Positions 8,424 through 17,787 of a DNA stretch of 64,000 bases are shown here, piece by piece. The stretch is from Xylophilus sp. Leaf220 (lineage in GTDB: Bacteria; Pseudomonadota; Gammaproteobacteria; Burkholderiales; Burkholderiaceae_C): contig NZ_LMKO01000026.1 in the NCBI RefSeq assembly GCF_001421705.1, forward strand, positions 81,787 through 145,786. Direction: 5' to 3'. The translations under genes and the position numbers were made by a program. Every line of letters starts with the position of its first letter. Positions within the stretch are counted from its first letter, which is position 1. The notes under the pieces were generated by a model that searched no databases, was not told the origin of the DNA, and was given only the letters and a program-made list of their open reading frames with translations.

Positions 8424-10852
8424 ACGCCCGCGACACCGACAACACCGCACCTATCCCCGTCAGCCGCGATGCCGGCGACGACCCCCGCGTGGCCGCGGCC
8501 GATGCACGCGCCGACACGGTCGATGCCGCCCTGCCGCACGACCCCGGCGCCCTGCCCCACACCGCCGCGCCGCCCGCCCGCGCCCAGGGCCGCTCCCAGC
8601 CCCACGAAAGCGCCCGCGCCCAGGTGGCCGGCGGCGCCACCTACGTCGACGACCTCCCCGAGGTGCGCGGCACCCTGCAGGCGGCGCCGATCCTCTCGAC
8701 CGTGGCGCACGGCCGGCTGTGCGGCATCGACACCACGGCGGCGCTGGCCATGCCCGGCGTGCGCGAGGTGCTGCTGGCCGACGACATCCCCGGCGACAAG
8801 CTGCTGGCCGCCTTCGGCCACGACGAGCCGGTCTTCGCCTTCGGCACGGTGCAGCACATCGGCCAGGTGGTCGGCCTGGTGGTGGCCGACACGGTGATGC
8901 AGGCCCGCCGCGCGGCCCGCGCGGTGGTGCTCGACATCGAGCCGCTGCCCGCGGTGCTGGACCCGCGCACCGCCCACGCCGCGCAGAGCTACGTGCTGCC
9001 GCCGGTCACGGTGCAGCGCGGCGACGCCCACGGCGCGATGCCGCGGGCCGCCCACCGGCTGCAGGGCACGCTGGAGGTCGGCGGCCAGGAGCACTTCTAC
9101 CTGGAGGGCCAGGTGGCCTACGCCCTGCCGCTGGAGCAGAACCAGTGGTGGATCCACTCCAGCACCCAGCACCCGGGCGAGGTGCAGCACTGGGTGGCGC
9201 ATGCGCTGGGCGTCGACAACCATGCGGTGCGGGTCGAATGCCGGCGCCTGGGCGGCGGCTTCGGCGGCAAGGAGACACAGGCCGGGCACCTGGCCGTCTG
9301 GGCCGCGCTGGCGGCGAAGAAGACCGGCCACCCGGTCAAGCTGCGCCTCGACCGCGACGACGATTTCCTGGTCACCGGCAAGCGCCACCCGTTCGCCTAC
9401 GACTGGGACGTGGGCTTCGACGCCACCGGCCGCATCACCGCGCTGGACCTGACGATGCTGGTGAACTGCGGCTTCTCCGCCGACCTGTCGGGCCCGGTGG
9501 CCGACCGCGCGGTCTTCCATGCCGACAACGGCTACTACCTGTCGGACGTCACCATCCGCAGCTACCGCTGCAAGACGAACACCCAGAGCCACACCGCCTT
9601 CCGCGGTTTCGGCGGCCCGCAGGGCGTGATCGTGATCGAGGCGATCCTGGGCGACATCGCCCGGCACCTGGGGTTGGACGCACTGGACGTGCGCTACCGC
9701 AACCTCTACGGCACCGCCGAGCGCAACGTCACCCACTACCAGATGCAGGTGGAGGACAACATCCTCCAGCCCCTGCTATCGAAACTAGAGCAGGATGCCG
9801 GCTACCGGCGCCGGCAAGAGGCCATTTCCATCTGGAATGCGGCGCAGCCGGTGCTGAAGCGCGGGCTGGCGGTCACGCCGGTGAAGTTCGGCATCTCGTT
9901 CACCGCCACCCTGTTCAACCAGGCCGGCGCTCTGGTGCATGTGTATACCGACGGCAGCGTGCAGGTGAACCACGGCGGCACCGAGATGGGCCAGGGCCTC
10001 AATACCAAGGTGGCGCAGATCGTGGCCGACGAATTGGGCGTGCCCTTCGCCCGGGTGCTGGTGACCGCCGCCGACACCGGCAAGGTGCCCAACGCCAGCG
10101 CCACCGCCGCCAGCAGCGGCACCGACCTCAACGGCCGCGCCGCCCAGTACGCCGCCCGCAACGTGCGCGACAACATCGCCAGCTTCGTCTGCGGCCTCGA
10201 CGGCTGCGGCGCAGGCGAGATCTCGTTCGCCGACGGCAACGTGGTTTCGCCCACCACCACCCGCCGCTTCGACGACGTGGTCGGCATGGCCTACGCCAAC
10301 CGCATCCAGCTGTGGAGCGACGGCTTCTACCGCACGCCCAAGATCCACTACGACAAGACGACCCTCACCGGCCGGCCGTTCTACTACTTCGCCTACGGCG
10401 CGGCGGCGACCGAGGTGGCGATCGACACCCTGACCGGCGAAAGCCGCGTGCTGCGGGTCGACATCCTCCACGACGTGGGCCGCAGCATCAACCCGGCCCT
10501 CGACATCGGCCAGATCGAGGGCGGCTTCGTCCAGGGCATGGGCTGGCTCACCACCGAGCAGCTGGTCTGGAACGACAAGGGCCTGCTCACCACCCACGCT
10601 CCCAGCACCTACAAGATCCCGGCGACCGGCGACATCCCGGCGCACTTCAAGGTCGAGCTGTGGCACGAGCCCAACCGCGAGGACAACGTCTTCGGCAGCA
10701 AGGCCGTCGGCGAGCCGCCCTTCATGCTGGCGATCAGCGTGTACGAGGCGCTGCGCAACGCGGTGGCCGCGGCGCGGCCCGGCGGCGGCCCGGTGCGGCT
10801 GGAGGCGCCGGCCACGCCGGAGAACGTGCTGCGGGCGCTGGGCGGGCTGTAG
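8420..10852 (+). CDS. xdhB: Xanthine dehydrogenase large (molybdopterin) subunit
   Basis: This 810-residue catalytic subunit hydroxylates hypoxanthine and xanthine to urate at a molybdenum cofactor. Family motifs are visible: GGFGGKETQ, AFRGFGGPQG, GTEMGQGLNTKV, and near the C-terminus KAVGEPPFMLA with the expected catalytic Glu. The first ~75 residues are a poorly conserved Ala/Asp-rich extension before QPHESARAQVAGGATYVDD, where the normal fold begins. A family P repeat codes for LLSKLEQDAGYRRRQEAI in the middle of the protein. The ATG overlaps the xdhA stop. No xdhC maturation gene is in the window; it must be elsewhere for the enzyme to be active. Confidence 0.97.
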   Translation: MNARDTDNTAPIPVSRDAGDDPRVAAADARADTVDAALPHDPGALPHTAAPPARAQGRSQPHESARAQVAGGATYVDDLPEVRGTLQAAPILSTVAHGRLCGIDTTAALAMPGVREVLLADDIPGDKLLAAFGHDEPVFAFGTVQHIGQVVGLVVADTVMQARRAARAVVLDIEPLPAVLDPRTAHAAQSYVLPPVTVQRGDAHGAMPRAAHRLQGTLEVGGQEHFYLEGQVAYALPLEQNQWWIHSSTQHPGEVQHWVAHALGVDNHAVRVECRRLGGGFGGKETQAGHLAVWAALAAKKTGHPVKLRLDRDDDFLVTGKRHPFAYDWDVGFDATGRITALDLTMLVNCGFSADLSGPVADRAVFHADNGYYLSDVTIRSYRCKTNTQSHTAFRGFGGPQGVIVIEAILGDIARHLGLDALDVRYRNLYGTAERNVTHYQMQVEDNILQPLLSKLEQDAGYRRRQEAISIWNAAQPVLKRGLAVTPVKFGISFTATLFNQAGALVHVYTDGSVQVNHGGTEMGQGLNTKVAQIVADELGVPFARVLVTAADTGKVPNASATAASSGTDLNGRAAQYAARNVRDNIASFVCGLDGCGAGEISFADGNVVSPTTTRRFDDVVGMAYANRIQLWSDGFYRTPKIHYDKTTLTGRPFYYFAYGAAATEVAIDTLTGESRVLRVDILHDVGRSINPALDIGQIEGGFVQGMGWLTTEQLVWNDKGLLTTHAPSTYKIPATGDIPAHFKVELWHEPNREDNVFGSKAVGEPPFMLAISVYEALRNAVAAARPGGGPVRLEAPATPENVLRALGGL
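9772..9829 (+). repeat. Family P repeat, copy c, in frame inside xdhB
   Basis: CCTGCTATCGAAACTAGAGC, then ATGCCGGC..GCCGGC and AGAGGCCATTTCC, matches the family order. The encoded peptide LSKLEQDAGYRRRQEA parallels LSKLEHMAGIPRRPEA from the copy in xdhA, so both copies are read in the same frame. Confidence 0.65.
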
Positions 10853-11004
10853 GCGGCCCGGTCTCCCGGGGATTCGACCGCTTCGCTAAGATCGAATCGT
10901 GGACCGCCGGTCGCGTCCCGACCGGATCGCACCGGGTCGGGCGGCGCGGCCGGCGTCCGCACATCCTCCTTGCAGACCCCACAACAACAGCGCGAGACCC
11001 TCCC

Positions 11005-11985
11005 ATGAAGCTCCTACGTTCCCGGCGCACCGCACTGGCCTGCGCGGCCGCCGCAGCCGCCATCGCCGCCCTCCCCGCCCTGGCCCAAGCGGACGCCTGG
11101 CCCACCCGGCCGATCCGTTTCGTCGTGCCCTTCTCCGCGGGCGGCGCCAACGACCTGATGGCGCGCGCCGCGGCCGAAGGCGCGTCGAAGCGCCTGGGCC
11201 AGCCGATCGTCATCGAGAACAAGCCGGGTGGCTCCACCAGCCTCGGCTCGGCGGTGGTCGCGCAGAGCAAGCCCGACGGCTACACCTTCCTGATCAGCGC
11301 GGCCGGCGTCATCTCCAACAGCATGATCAAGAAGTCGCTGCCGTACAAGGATGCCGACCTGGTGCCGGTGGCGATGGTGGGGCTGGCGCCCTCGGTCATC
11401 CTGGTGCCGGCCGACGCGCCGTACAACAACCTCAAGGAATTCATCGCGGCCTCGCAGAAGGGCGTGGGTTTCCACTGGGCCACCGCCGGCACCGGCAGCA
11501 CGCCGCATTTCGTCTCGGGCATCCTGGAGACCAAGTACGGCGCCAAGCTCGACATCGTGCCGTACAAGAGCGGCTCCGAATCGATCACCGCCGTGCTGGG
11601 CAAGCAGGTGGAGGCCACCTCCGAGGCGAGCATCGTCGCGCTGCCCTACGTCAAGAGCGGCAAGCTCAAGGCGCTGGCCGACACCTGGACGGCCCGGATC
11701 TCGGCCTACCCGCAGCTCAGCACCGCGGTGGAACAGGGCTTCCCCGACATGCAGATCGCCCACTGGTGCGGCGTGCACGCCCCGGCAGGTACGCCGGACG
11801 CCATCCTCGACAAGCTGGCGACGGCCATCGATGCCGCGATGAAGGACGCCGCCACGGCGTCGCACCTGAAGGATATCGGCATCGAGCCGATCGGCGGCAC
11901 GCGCGCCTCGTTCGCGAAGTTCGTGGCGGACGAGCGTGCGCGCCTCGGCGCGGTGGTCAAGGCCACGGGGATGAAGGACGAGTGA
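11005..11985 (+). CDS. Bug-family tripartite tricarboxylate transporter receptor
   Basis: This 326-residue periplasmic binding protein of the Bug (TctC) family has a clear signal peptide (MKLLRSRRTALAC...ALAQADAWP). The mature N-terminus WPTRPIRFVVPFSAGGANDL is the family signature, followed by VIENKPGGSTSLGS and KPDGYTFL. Such receptors deliver carboxylates and other small organics to TctAB-type membrane proteins. No TctA/TctB gene is adjacent, so this is an orphan receptor, as is common in Burkholderiales. It lies 152 bp downstream of xdhB, so it could share the transcript. Ligand unknown. Confidence 0.95.
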   Translation: MKLLRSRRTALACAAAAAAIAALPALAQADAWPTRPIRFVVPFSAGGANDLMARAAAEGASKRLGQPIVIENKPGGSTSLGSAVVAQSKPDGYTFLISAAGVISNSMIKKSLPYKDADLVPVAMVGLAPSVILVPADAPYNNLKEFIAASQKGVGFHWATAGTGSTPHFVSGILETKYGAKLDIVPYKSGSESITAVLGKQVEATSEASIVALPYVKSGKLKALADTWTARISAYPQLSTAVEQGFPDMQIAHWCGVHAPAGTPDAILDKLATAIDAAMKDAATASHLKDIGIEPIGGTRASFAKFVADERARLGAVVKATGMKDE

Positions 11986-12012
11986 TGGCCGCGCGCACTG
12001 CCGCGGCATCCC

Positions 12013-12918
12013 ATGCCGGGTGAGGTCGCCGTGTCCGCTGTCCGAAGGCTCTTCCTCGGCACGCTTCTCTGCGCGGCGTTCGCAGCGACGGTCCGGGCCG
12101 CCGATGCACCGCCCCACGCGGTGTCGTTCCCGAGCATGGACCTGCGTGCCGACGGCACGCCGGTGCCGCTGAATGCGCTGTGGTGGACATCGGCCCTGCC
12201 CGGCGCGCGGCCCAGCGTGGTGGTCCTGCACGGCTGCGGCGGCATGTACAGCACACGCCCGGGCCACGAGAACGCGCTGAACGCCCGGCAGCAGGCGATG
12301 GCGGAGCTGCTGCACCGGCAGGGCTACAACGTCCTCGCCGTCGACAGCTTCAACCCGCGCGGCACCCGCTCGATCTGCACCTCGCCCTACCGCGGCCGCG
12401 AGATCCGGCCCGCGAACCGTCGCCTGGATGCGCTGGCCGCACTGCGCTGGATCGGCACGCAAGCGGAGGCGGATGCTGCGCGCACCGCGCTGCTCGGCTG
12501 GTCCAACGGCGGATCGAGCACGCTCGATGCGATGGACCAGGCCCGTGCCGACGCCGCCGGGGCGGGCCTGCCGGCCTTCAGGGCGGCCGTCGCGTTCTAC
12601 CCCGGCTGCGGCGCGTACCTGGACCGGCCGTATCGGCTGCAGAGCCCGCTCCTGGTGCTGGTCGGCGCGTCGGACGACTGGACGCCGGCGGCGCCCTGCG
12701 TGGCCTGGCAGCAAGCGCTGCAGCCCGCGCCGCTGACGGTGCGCGTCTACCCCGACAGCTACCACGACTTCGATGCGCCCGGCACGCCCCTGCGGGTGCG
12801 CAAGGACGTGCCGAACGGCGCGCACCCCGGCCAGGGCGTGACGGTGGGCAGCAACCCCGCCGCGCGCGAGGCGGCCTACCAGGACATGCTCGGGTTCCTG
12901 GCCACCCAGTTGAAGTAG
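12013..12918 (+). CDS. Secreted dienelactone-hydrolase-family protein
   Basis: This is a 301-residue alpha/beta-hydrolase with a signal peptide (RRLFLGTLLCAAFAATVRAADA). It shows a GW-S-NGG nucleophile elbow (LLGWSNGGSS), a likely acid in GASDDWTPAA and a catalytic-His candidate in SYHDFDAPG. VVLHGCGGMY matches the oxyanion-hole region of the dienelactone hydrolase group. Note the Ser nucleophile instead of the Cys of true dienelactone hydrolases. A GTG start at 12031 (VSAVRRLF) is an alternative to the ATG used here. Substrate unknown; location should be periplasmic. Confidence 0.85.
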   Translation: MPGEVAVSAVRRLFLGTLLCAAFAATVRAADAPPHAVSFPSMDLRADGTPVPLNALWWTSALPGARPSVVVLHGCGGMYSTRPGHENALNARQQAMAELLHRQGYNVLAVDSFNPRGTRSICTSPYRGREIRPANRRLDALAALRWIGTQAEADAARTALLGWSNGGSSTLDAMDQARADAAGAGLPAFRAAVAFYPGCGAYLDRPYRLQSPLLVLVGASDDWTPAAPCVAWQQALQPAPLTVRVYPDSYHDFDAPGTPLRVRKDVPNGAHPGQGVTVGSNPAAREAAYQDMLGFLATQLK

Positions 12919-12938
12919 CCGGCGGTTTTCCGCTCGCG

Positions 12939-14522
12939 CTACTGCGCGAGCAGCCGCTGCGGCGGCACCGCGTCCGGCCCGTCGAGCCGGAACACCGCCA
13001 CCATGCCGGCCAGCTGCCTGGCCTGCTCGCGCAGGCTGTGCGCCGCGGCGGCGCTTTCCTCGACCAGGGCGGCGTTGTGCTGGGTCATCCGGTCGAGCAG
13101 GGTCACCGCGCCGTTGACCTGGGCGATGCCGGCACTCTGGTCGCCGGCGGCCACCGTGATCTCGCCGGCCATCGAGGTCACCCGCTGCACCGAGCGGACG
13201 ATGTCCTGCATCGTCCCGCCGGCATTGCCCACCAGCACCGTGCCGGCCGCCACCTGCCGCACCGAGGCGCCGACCAGGTCCTTGATCTCCTTGGCGGCCT
13301 GGGCGCTGCGCTGGGCCAGCACCCGCACCTCGTGCGCCACCACAGCGAAGCCGCGGCCCTGCTCGCCGGCACGGGCGGCCTCCACCGCCGCGTTGAGCGC
13401 CAGGATGTTGGTCTGGAACGCGATGCTGTCGATGGTGCCGATGATCTCGGAGATGCGGCGGCTGCCCGCGTCGATCTCCTCCATGGTGCGCACCACCTGC
13501 TGCACCACCTCGCCGCCGCGCTCGGCCACCTGCGACGCGGCCACCGCCAGCGTGCTGGCCTGCCGGGCACTGCCGGCCGTCTGCTGCACCGTGCCGGTGA
13601 GCTGCTCCATCGCCGACGCCGTCTGCTGCAGGTTGCTCGAGGCCTGCTCGGTGCGCTGCGACAGGTCCTGGCTGCCGGCGGCGATCTGCGCGCTGGCGAC
13701 CGCGATGCTGTCGGTGCTGCTGCGCACCTGGCGCACCATGCCGGCCAGCGCCTCGCCCATGCCGCGCAGCGACTGCAGCAGCTCGCCGAATTCGTCCCGG
13801 CGCTGCACCGCCACCGAGCTGCTCAGGTCGCCGCCGGCGATCCGGGCGGCCAGGGCGTTGGCCTGGGCCAGCGGCCGCAGGATGCTGCGCACCAGCACCG
13901 CGGCGCCGGCCGCCAGCAGCAGCGCCAGGACCACCGCGCCGCCCAGCAGCATCCACCCCTGCCGGGCGCGCTGGCCGGCCAGGGACTGCTGCAGCTGCGC
14001 GGTGGCGTCTTCCTGCATCCGCACGAAGCCCCGCAGGGCGTCCAGGTAGGTCGCGACCGCCGGCTGGTAGCGGCCGGTGAAGAGCGCCAGCGCCTTGTCC
14101 TGCTGGCCCACGTCCTTGAAGCGGTTGGCTTCCACGCCCAGGGCCGCGACGGCCTTCTGGGCCGTGTCGATCCTGCCGACCTGGGCCCGCTCCTCGTCCG
14201 AGAGCGCGGCCTGCGCCAGCACCGCCCGCACCTGCAGCAGCGCGGCATCGGCCGCGGCCACCGTCGCCTTGAAGGCATCGGCCATCTCGGGCTCGCTGCT
14301 GAGGATGACCGCTTCGGCCCGGGCGCCGTTGGCCTCGGTCAGCGCGAGCCAGCGGCTCGCGGCCTGGATCAGCACGGTGCGCTGCTCCAGCGCCTCGGCC
14401 CCCTGCGATTCGAGGTGGGCCGAGTGCAGCGTGGAAGCGGTGACGAGAGCCAGTTGCGCGACCACGATGAACGCGACGGCGGCCCAGAGACGGGTGGACA
14501 GGCGCAGGGAGGGAAAGGGCAT
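12939..14522 (-). CDS. Methyl-accepting chemotaxis protein (without CheR tail)
   Basis: This 527-residue chemoreceptor starts at [22 protein letters not shown], with TM1 at about residues 10-32. A periplasmic four-helix-type ligand domain follows, then TM2 (about 190-212), HAMP and the signalling domain, whose hairpin tip contains [33 protein letters not shown]. The protein ends [12 protein letters not shown] and has no CheR/CheB-docking pentapeptide. A related receptor gene lies just upstream on the same strand, 164 bp away. The pair looks like a tandem duplication. Confidence 0.95.
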   Translation of the reverse strand: MPFPSLRLSTRLWAAVAFIVVAQLALVTASTLHSAHLESQGAEALEQRTVLIQAASRWLALTEANGARAEAVILSSEPEMADAFKATVAAADAALLQVRAVLAQAALSDEERAQVGRIDTAQKAVAALGVEANRFKDVGQQDKALALFTGRYQPAVATYLDALRGFVRMQEDATAQLQQSLAGQRARQGWMLLGGAVVLALLLAAGAAVLVRSILRPLAQANALAARIAGGDLSSSVAVQRRDEFGELLQSLRGMGEALAGMVRQVRSSTDSIAVASAQIAAGSQDLSQRTEQASSNLQQTASAMEQLTGTVQQTAGSARQASTLAVAASQVAERGGEVVQQVVRTMEEIDAGSRRISEIIGTIDSIAFQTNILALNAAVEAARAGEQGRGFAVVAHEVRVLAQRSAQAAKEIKDLVGASVRQVAAGTVLVGNAGGTMQDIVRSVQRVTSMAGEITVAAGDQSAGIAQVNGAVTLLDRMTQHNAALVEESAAAAHSLREQARQLAGMVAVFRLDGPDAVPPQRLLAQ

Positions 14523-14686
14523 GGGACAGACGGCGAGCGGTAGATGCGCGCGAATATGCCCGGCCAATAAGAAACGACTGTGAAACCCTCGGCGGGCACA
14601 TCCTGCGCATGCGGCGCCAGGCTGGCCACGTGCCGACGGTCCAGCAGGAAATCTCCCTGCGCCGCGCGAAAGCGCCCTGCCGAACG

Positions 14687-16516
14687 TCAGAAGCTCTCCC
14701 AATCGTCCTCGGCACCCGCGGCAACGCGCGGCGCCGGGGCCGCGGCGCGGGGCGGCGCGGACGACGCGGGCGCGGCAGACGTCGTCGGCCGTGGCTTCGG
14801 CGGCGGCACCACGGCCAGCCGCGGCGTTGCAGGCTGGGTCCGCAACGCCGGCGTGGCGGCGGAGCCGGATGGCGTCTTCGGCGGCGCGGCCACGGCGGGC
14901 CGTGCGGGGGCCGCCGTTCGGCGGGCCGGCTGGGCTGCCGCGCCCGCCGGCCGCGCACCCGGCACCTCGTCGGGGTGCAGCCGGAACACCGCCACCAGCC
15001 CGGTGAGCTGGTCGGCCTGTTCGCGCAGGCTCTGCGCGGCGGCGGCGCTCTGCTCGACCAGCGCGGCGTTCTGCTGCGTCATCTGGTCGAGCGTGCCCAC
15101 GGTGCCGTTGACCTGGGCGATGCCGGCGCTCTGCTCGCTCGCGGCGGCGGTGATCTCGCCGATGATGTCGGCCACCCGCTGCACCGACTGCACGATGTCG
15201 GCCATGGTGGTGCCCGCGTCCTGCACCAGCCGGGCGCCGGTCTCCACCTTCTCCATCGACGCGCCGATCAGCGTCTTGATCTCGCGGGCGGCCTGCGCGC
15301 TGCGCTGGGCCAGGCTGCGCACCTCGCCGGCCACCACCGCGAAGCCGCGGCCCTGCTCGCCGGCGCGGGCCGCTTCCACCGCGGCGTTCAACGCCAGGAT
15401 GTTGGTCTGGAACGCGATGCCGTCGATGGTGCCGATGATGTCGCCGATCCGGCGGCTGCTGGTGTTGATCTCGTCCATCGTGGCCACCACGTCCTGCACC
15501 ACGCCGCCGCCCTTCTGCGCCACGGCGGAGGCGGCGGATGCCAGCTGGCTCGCCTGCCGGGCGCTGCCCGCGGTCTGCTGCACCGTGGCGGTGAGCTGCT
15601 CCATCGAGGAGGCCGCCTGCTGCAGGCTGCCCGAGGTCTGCTCGGTGCGCTGCGACAGGTCCTGGTTGCCGGTGGCGATCTCGGCGCTGGCCACCGCGAT
15701 GCTGTCGGTGCTCTGGCGCACCTGCAGCACCATGCGGGACAGCGCGGCGTTCATCGCCTGCAACGAGCGCAGCAGGGTGCCGAACTCGTCCTGCCGCTGC
15801 ACCTCCACCGCACCGCTCAGGTCGCCGCCGGCGATACGGGCCGCGAGCGCGTTGGCCTCGGCCAGCGGCCGCAGGATGCTGCGGATCAGCCAGAAGGCGC
15901 CGGCCAGGATCGCCAGCACGATCGCCGCCAGCGCGATCCCCGCGATCTGCAGCATCCGCGAGCGGTCGGCGCCGATCCGTGCCGCGGTCTCGGCCTGGAC
16001 GCGCTGCTGCAGGGACACGAAATCGCCCAGGTCCTTCAGGTAGGCGGCCACCGCCGGGTCGTAGCGGCTGCCGACCAGGGCCACCGCCTCGGATTGCTGC
16101 CCCGCCGCCTTCAGGCCGACCGCCTGGGCCCGCACGTCGGCCATCGTCTTGCGGCTGGCCGCGATCTTCTCCAGCTGCGCCACGGTGGCGGGCGTGGTGT
16201 CGAGCGATGCGATGCGTTTCTGGATCTCGCTGATCCGGGCGCTGGTGGCGGCGATCGGGCCCTTGAAGGCGGCCTCCATCTGCGGCTCGGCGCTCAGCAC
16301 CAGCGCCTGGGTGCGAACCGCATTGGCCTCGGTCAGCCGCATCCAGCTCTCGGCCGCATCGACCCGCTCGGCGGTGGCGGCCAGCGCGGCATCGGCCTCG
16401 GCCTGCGCGCGCACCAGCCGCACGCCGGTCGAGACGGCCGCGGCCACCAGGGCCAGCACGATCACGCCCACCGCGATCCACAGCTTGGTCGCGATACGAA
16501 GATGGCGCAGGTTCAT
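14687..16516 (-). CDS. Methyl-accepting chemotaxis protein (with CheR-binding C-terminus)
   Basis: This 609-residue chemoreceptor has TM1 at residues about 10-32 ([19 protein letters not shown]), a four-helix-type periplasmic domain, TM2 at about 195-217, HAMP and a signalling domain containing [34 protein letters not shown] long Ala/Pro-rich linker (about 520-600) ends in DDWESF. This fits the xWxxF tether that docks CheR/CheB in high-abundance receptors. The downstream paralogue lacks it, so this receptor could assist methylation of both. Sensed ligand unknown. Confidence 0.95.
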   Translation of the reverse strand: MNLRHLRIATKLWIAVGVIVLALVAAAVSTGVRLVRAQAEADAALAATAERVDAAESWMRLTEANAVRTQALVLSAEPQMEAAFKGPIAATSARISEIQKRIASLDTTPATVAQLEKIAASRKTMADVRAQAVGLKAAGQQSEAVALVGSRYDPAVAAYLKDLGDFVSLQQRVQAETAARIGADRSRMLQIAGIALAAIVLAILAGAFWLIRSILRPLAEANALAARIAGGDLSGAVEVQRQDEFGTLLRSLQAMNAALSRMVLQVRQSTDSIAVASAEIATGNQDLSQRTEQTSGSLQQAASSMEQLTATVQQTAGSARQASQLASAASAVAQKGGGVVQDVVATMDEINTSSRRIGDIIGTIDGIAFQTNILALNAAVEAARAGEQGRGFAVVAGEVRSLAQRSAQAAREIKTLIGASMEKVETGARLVQDAGTTMADIVQSVQRVADIIGEITAAASEQSAGIAQVNGTVGTLDQMTQQNAALVEQSAAAAQSLREQADQLTGLVAVFRLHPDEVPGARPAGAAAQPARRTAAPARPAVAAPPKTPSGSAATPALRTQPATPRLAVVPPPKPRPTTSAAPASSAPPRAAAPAPRVAAGAEDDWESF

Positions 16517-16665
16517 GGTGCGATTCCCCGGATGTTATGTGTAGGGCAGGTATAGCACCGCGGCCGGCGGGCGGACATGGGCTCGAACCCGGGGCCGTGC
16601 GACCCAGGTGACGGCCCCGCGGTGCCGATGCGCCGCGCGGGCATCGCTATTGCAACGCCTCCCGC

Positions 16666-17562
16666 ATGCAACACCTCCGATACCTCGACTACGTGGATGC
16701 GGTCGCGCGCTGCGGCTCGATCCGCAGCGCGGCCGACCTGCTGCACGTCGCCGCTTCGGCGGTCAACCGGCGGATCAAGGAACTCGAGCGCGAGCTGGGC
16801 ACGCCGATCTTCGAGCGGCTGCCCACCGGCGTGCGGCTGACCGCGGCCGGCGAGCTGTTCATCGGCTACACCCGCCGGCGCACCGCCGACCTGGCGCAGG
16901 TGCGCTCGGAGATCGAATCGCTGCACGGCCTGCGGCGCGGCACCGTGTCGATGGCGGCCAGCCAGGCGCTGGCGCCGGCCTTCCTGCCGCGCACGATGGT
17001 CGGCTTCCAGGCGGCGCACCCCGGCGTCGGCTTCGCGGTGAAGGTGCTCGACCGCGAGCGGGCGGTGCAGGCGCTGGCCGATTTCGAGGTCGACCTGTGC
17101 CTGGTGTTCAACCCGCCGCCGGTGCGCGGCATGCGCATCCTGGCGCAGGCCCGGCAGCGCACCTGCGCGGTGGTGGCGGCCGACCATCCGCTGGCGGACC
17201 GCGCCAGCGTGCGGCTGAAGGACTGCCTGCAATACCCGATCGCCCTGCCCGACGGCAGCCTGTCGGGACGCGGTGTGATCGACGACCTGCTGGAGCATGC
17301 GTCCGAGCAGCCGGTGGCGGCGCTGGTCTGCAACTCGTTCGAGATGATGCACGCCTTCGCCCGCGAGTCGGGCGGCGTCAGCTTCCAGATCGCGCTCGGC
17401 GCAGAGGGCGATCCGCAACTGCGCGCGGTGCCGATCGAGGAGCGCGGCCTGCCCGCCAGCCGGCTGGTGCTGCTGGCACTGCGCGACCGGGTGCTGCCGC
17501 TGGCCTCGGCCCGTTTCGCCGAACACGTGGGCGACCGGCTGCTCGCGATGCACCAAGCCTGA
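16666..17562 (+). CDS. LysR-family transcriptional regulator
   Basis: This 298-residue LysR regulator has an N-terminal helix-turn-helix (GSIRSAADLLHVAASAVNRRIKEL, residues about 17-41). The C-terminal effector domain begins around residue 90 (GTVSMAASQALAPAFLP). It lies 225 bp upstream of the second BMP ABC operon on the same strand, with a sigma-54 promoter in the gap. It is thus a candidate local regulator of that operon, but sigma-54 promoters need an AAA+ activator, which this protein is not. Confidence 0.92.
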   Translation: MQHLRYLDYVDAVARCGSIRSAADLLHVAASAVNRRIKELERELGTPIFERLPTGVRLTAAGELFIGYTRRRTADLAQVRSEIESLHGLRRGTVSMAASQALAPAFLPRTMVGFQAAHPGVGFAVKVLDRERAVQALADFEVDLCLVFNPPPVRGMRILAQARQRTCAVVAADHPLADRASVRLKDCLQYPIALPDGSLSGRGVIDDLLEHASEQPVAALVCNSFEMMHAFARESGGVSFQIALGAEGDPQLRAVPIEERGLPASRLVLLALRDRVLPLASARFAEHVGDRLLAMHQA

Positions 17563-17628
17563 GAGGCCGGCGGCCATTTTTGGGGCATGGCCGCGCAGCG
17601 TGCACCGAATCGGCCGCGCCTGCGCTGC

Positions 17629-17645
17629 GGTGCCGGTTCGGCACC
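17629..17645. promoter_or_regulatory. Candidate activator site upstream of the sigma-54 promoter
   Basis: GGTGCCGGTTCGGCACC is a perfect 17-bp inverted repeat about 95 bp upstream of the -24 element of the BMP operon promoter. That is the usual distance for enhancer sites of sigma-54 activators. The half-sites contain GGTGC/GCACC, as in NtrC sites, but the arrangement is inverted relative to the NtrC consensus, so the binding protein is open. Confidence 0.4.
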
Positions 17646-17740
17646 GGGCCGCGCGTGAAATCGCCGGAACCGAGTGCACATGCCGGGTCCGCCGCGCGCC
17701 TGCCACGGGCGCTCGCCGCCGGTCGGTGCCCTGCAGGGGC

Positions 17741-17756
17741 TGGCCTGGATGTTGCG
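17741..17756 (+). promoter_or_regulatory. Sigma-54 promoter of the second BMP ABC operon
   Basis: TGGCCTGGATGTTGCG has the -24 GG (17742-17743) and -12 GC (17754-17755) at correct spacing and a TTGC box. Predicted start is near 17767, 21 nt before the ATG. The leader carries a CTGGAG ribosome-binding site. Confidence 0.75.
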
Positions 17757-17787
17757 CTGCAGCCGGCACCCACTCCTGGAGTCTTCG

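Noticed and set aside
8719-11985. Very long open frame running through xdhB into the Bug receptor gene
   Set aside because: Only the part from 11005 has a signal peptide and family motifs. The upstream part is the shadow of xdhB in another frame and is Arg/Gly/Pro-rich.
11005-11985. Bug receptor as a dedicated xanthine/urate receptor because it follows xdhB
   Set aside because: Bug receptors are numerous and often placed at random next to metabolic genes in this group. There is no conserved promoter or ligand evidence here.
12013-12918. True dienelactone hydrolase of chlorocatechol degradation
   Set aside because: The nucleophile is Ser rather than Cys, a signal peptide is present, and no other aromatic degradation genes are nearby.
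14523-16481. Apparent fusion of the second chemoreceptor to upstream sequence in one 1180-residue frame
   Set aside because: The upstream part is the shadow of the first chemoreceptor gene in another frame. The real start of the 12939-14522 gene is a typical cytoplasmic start plus TM1.
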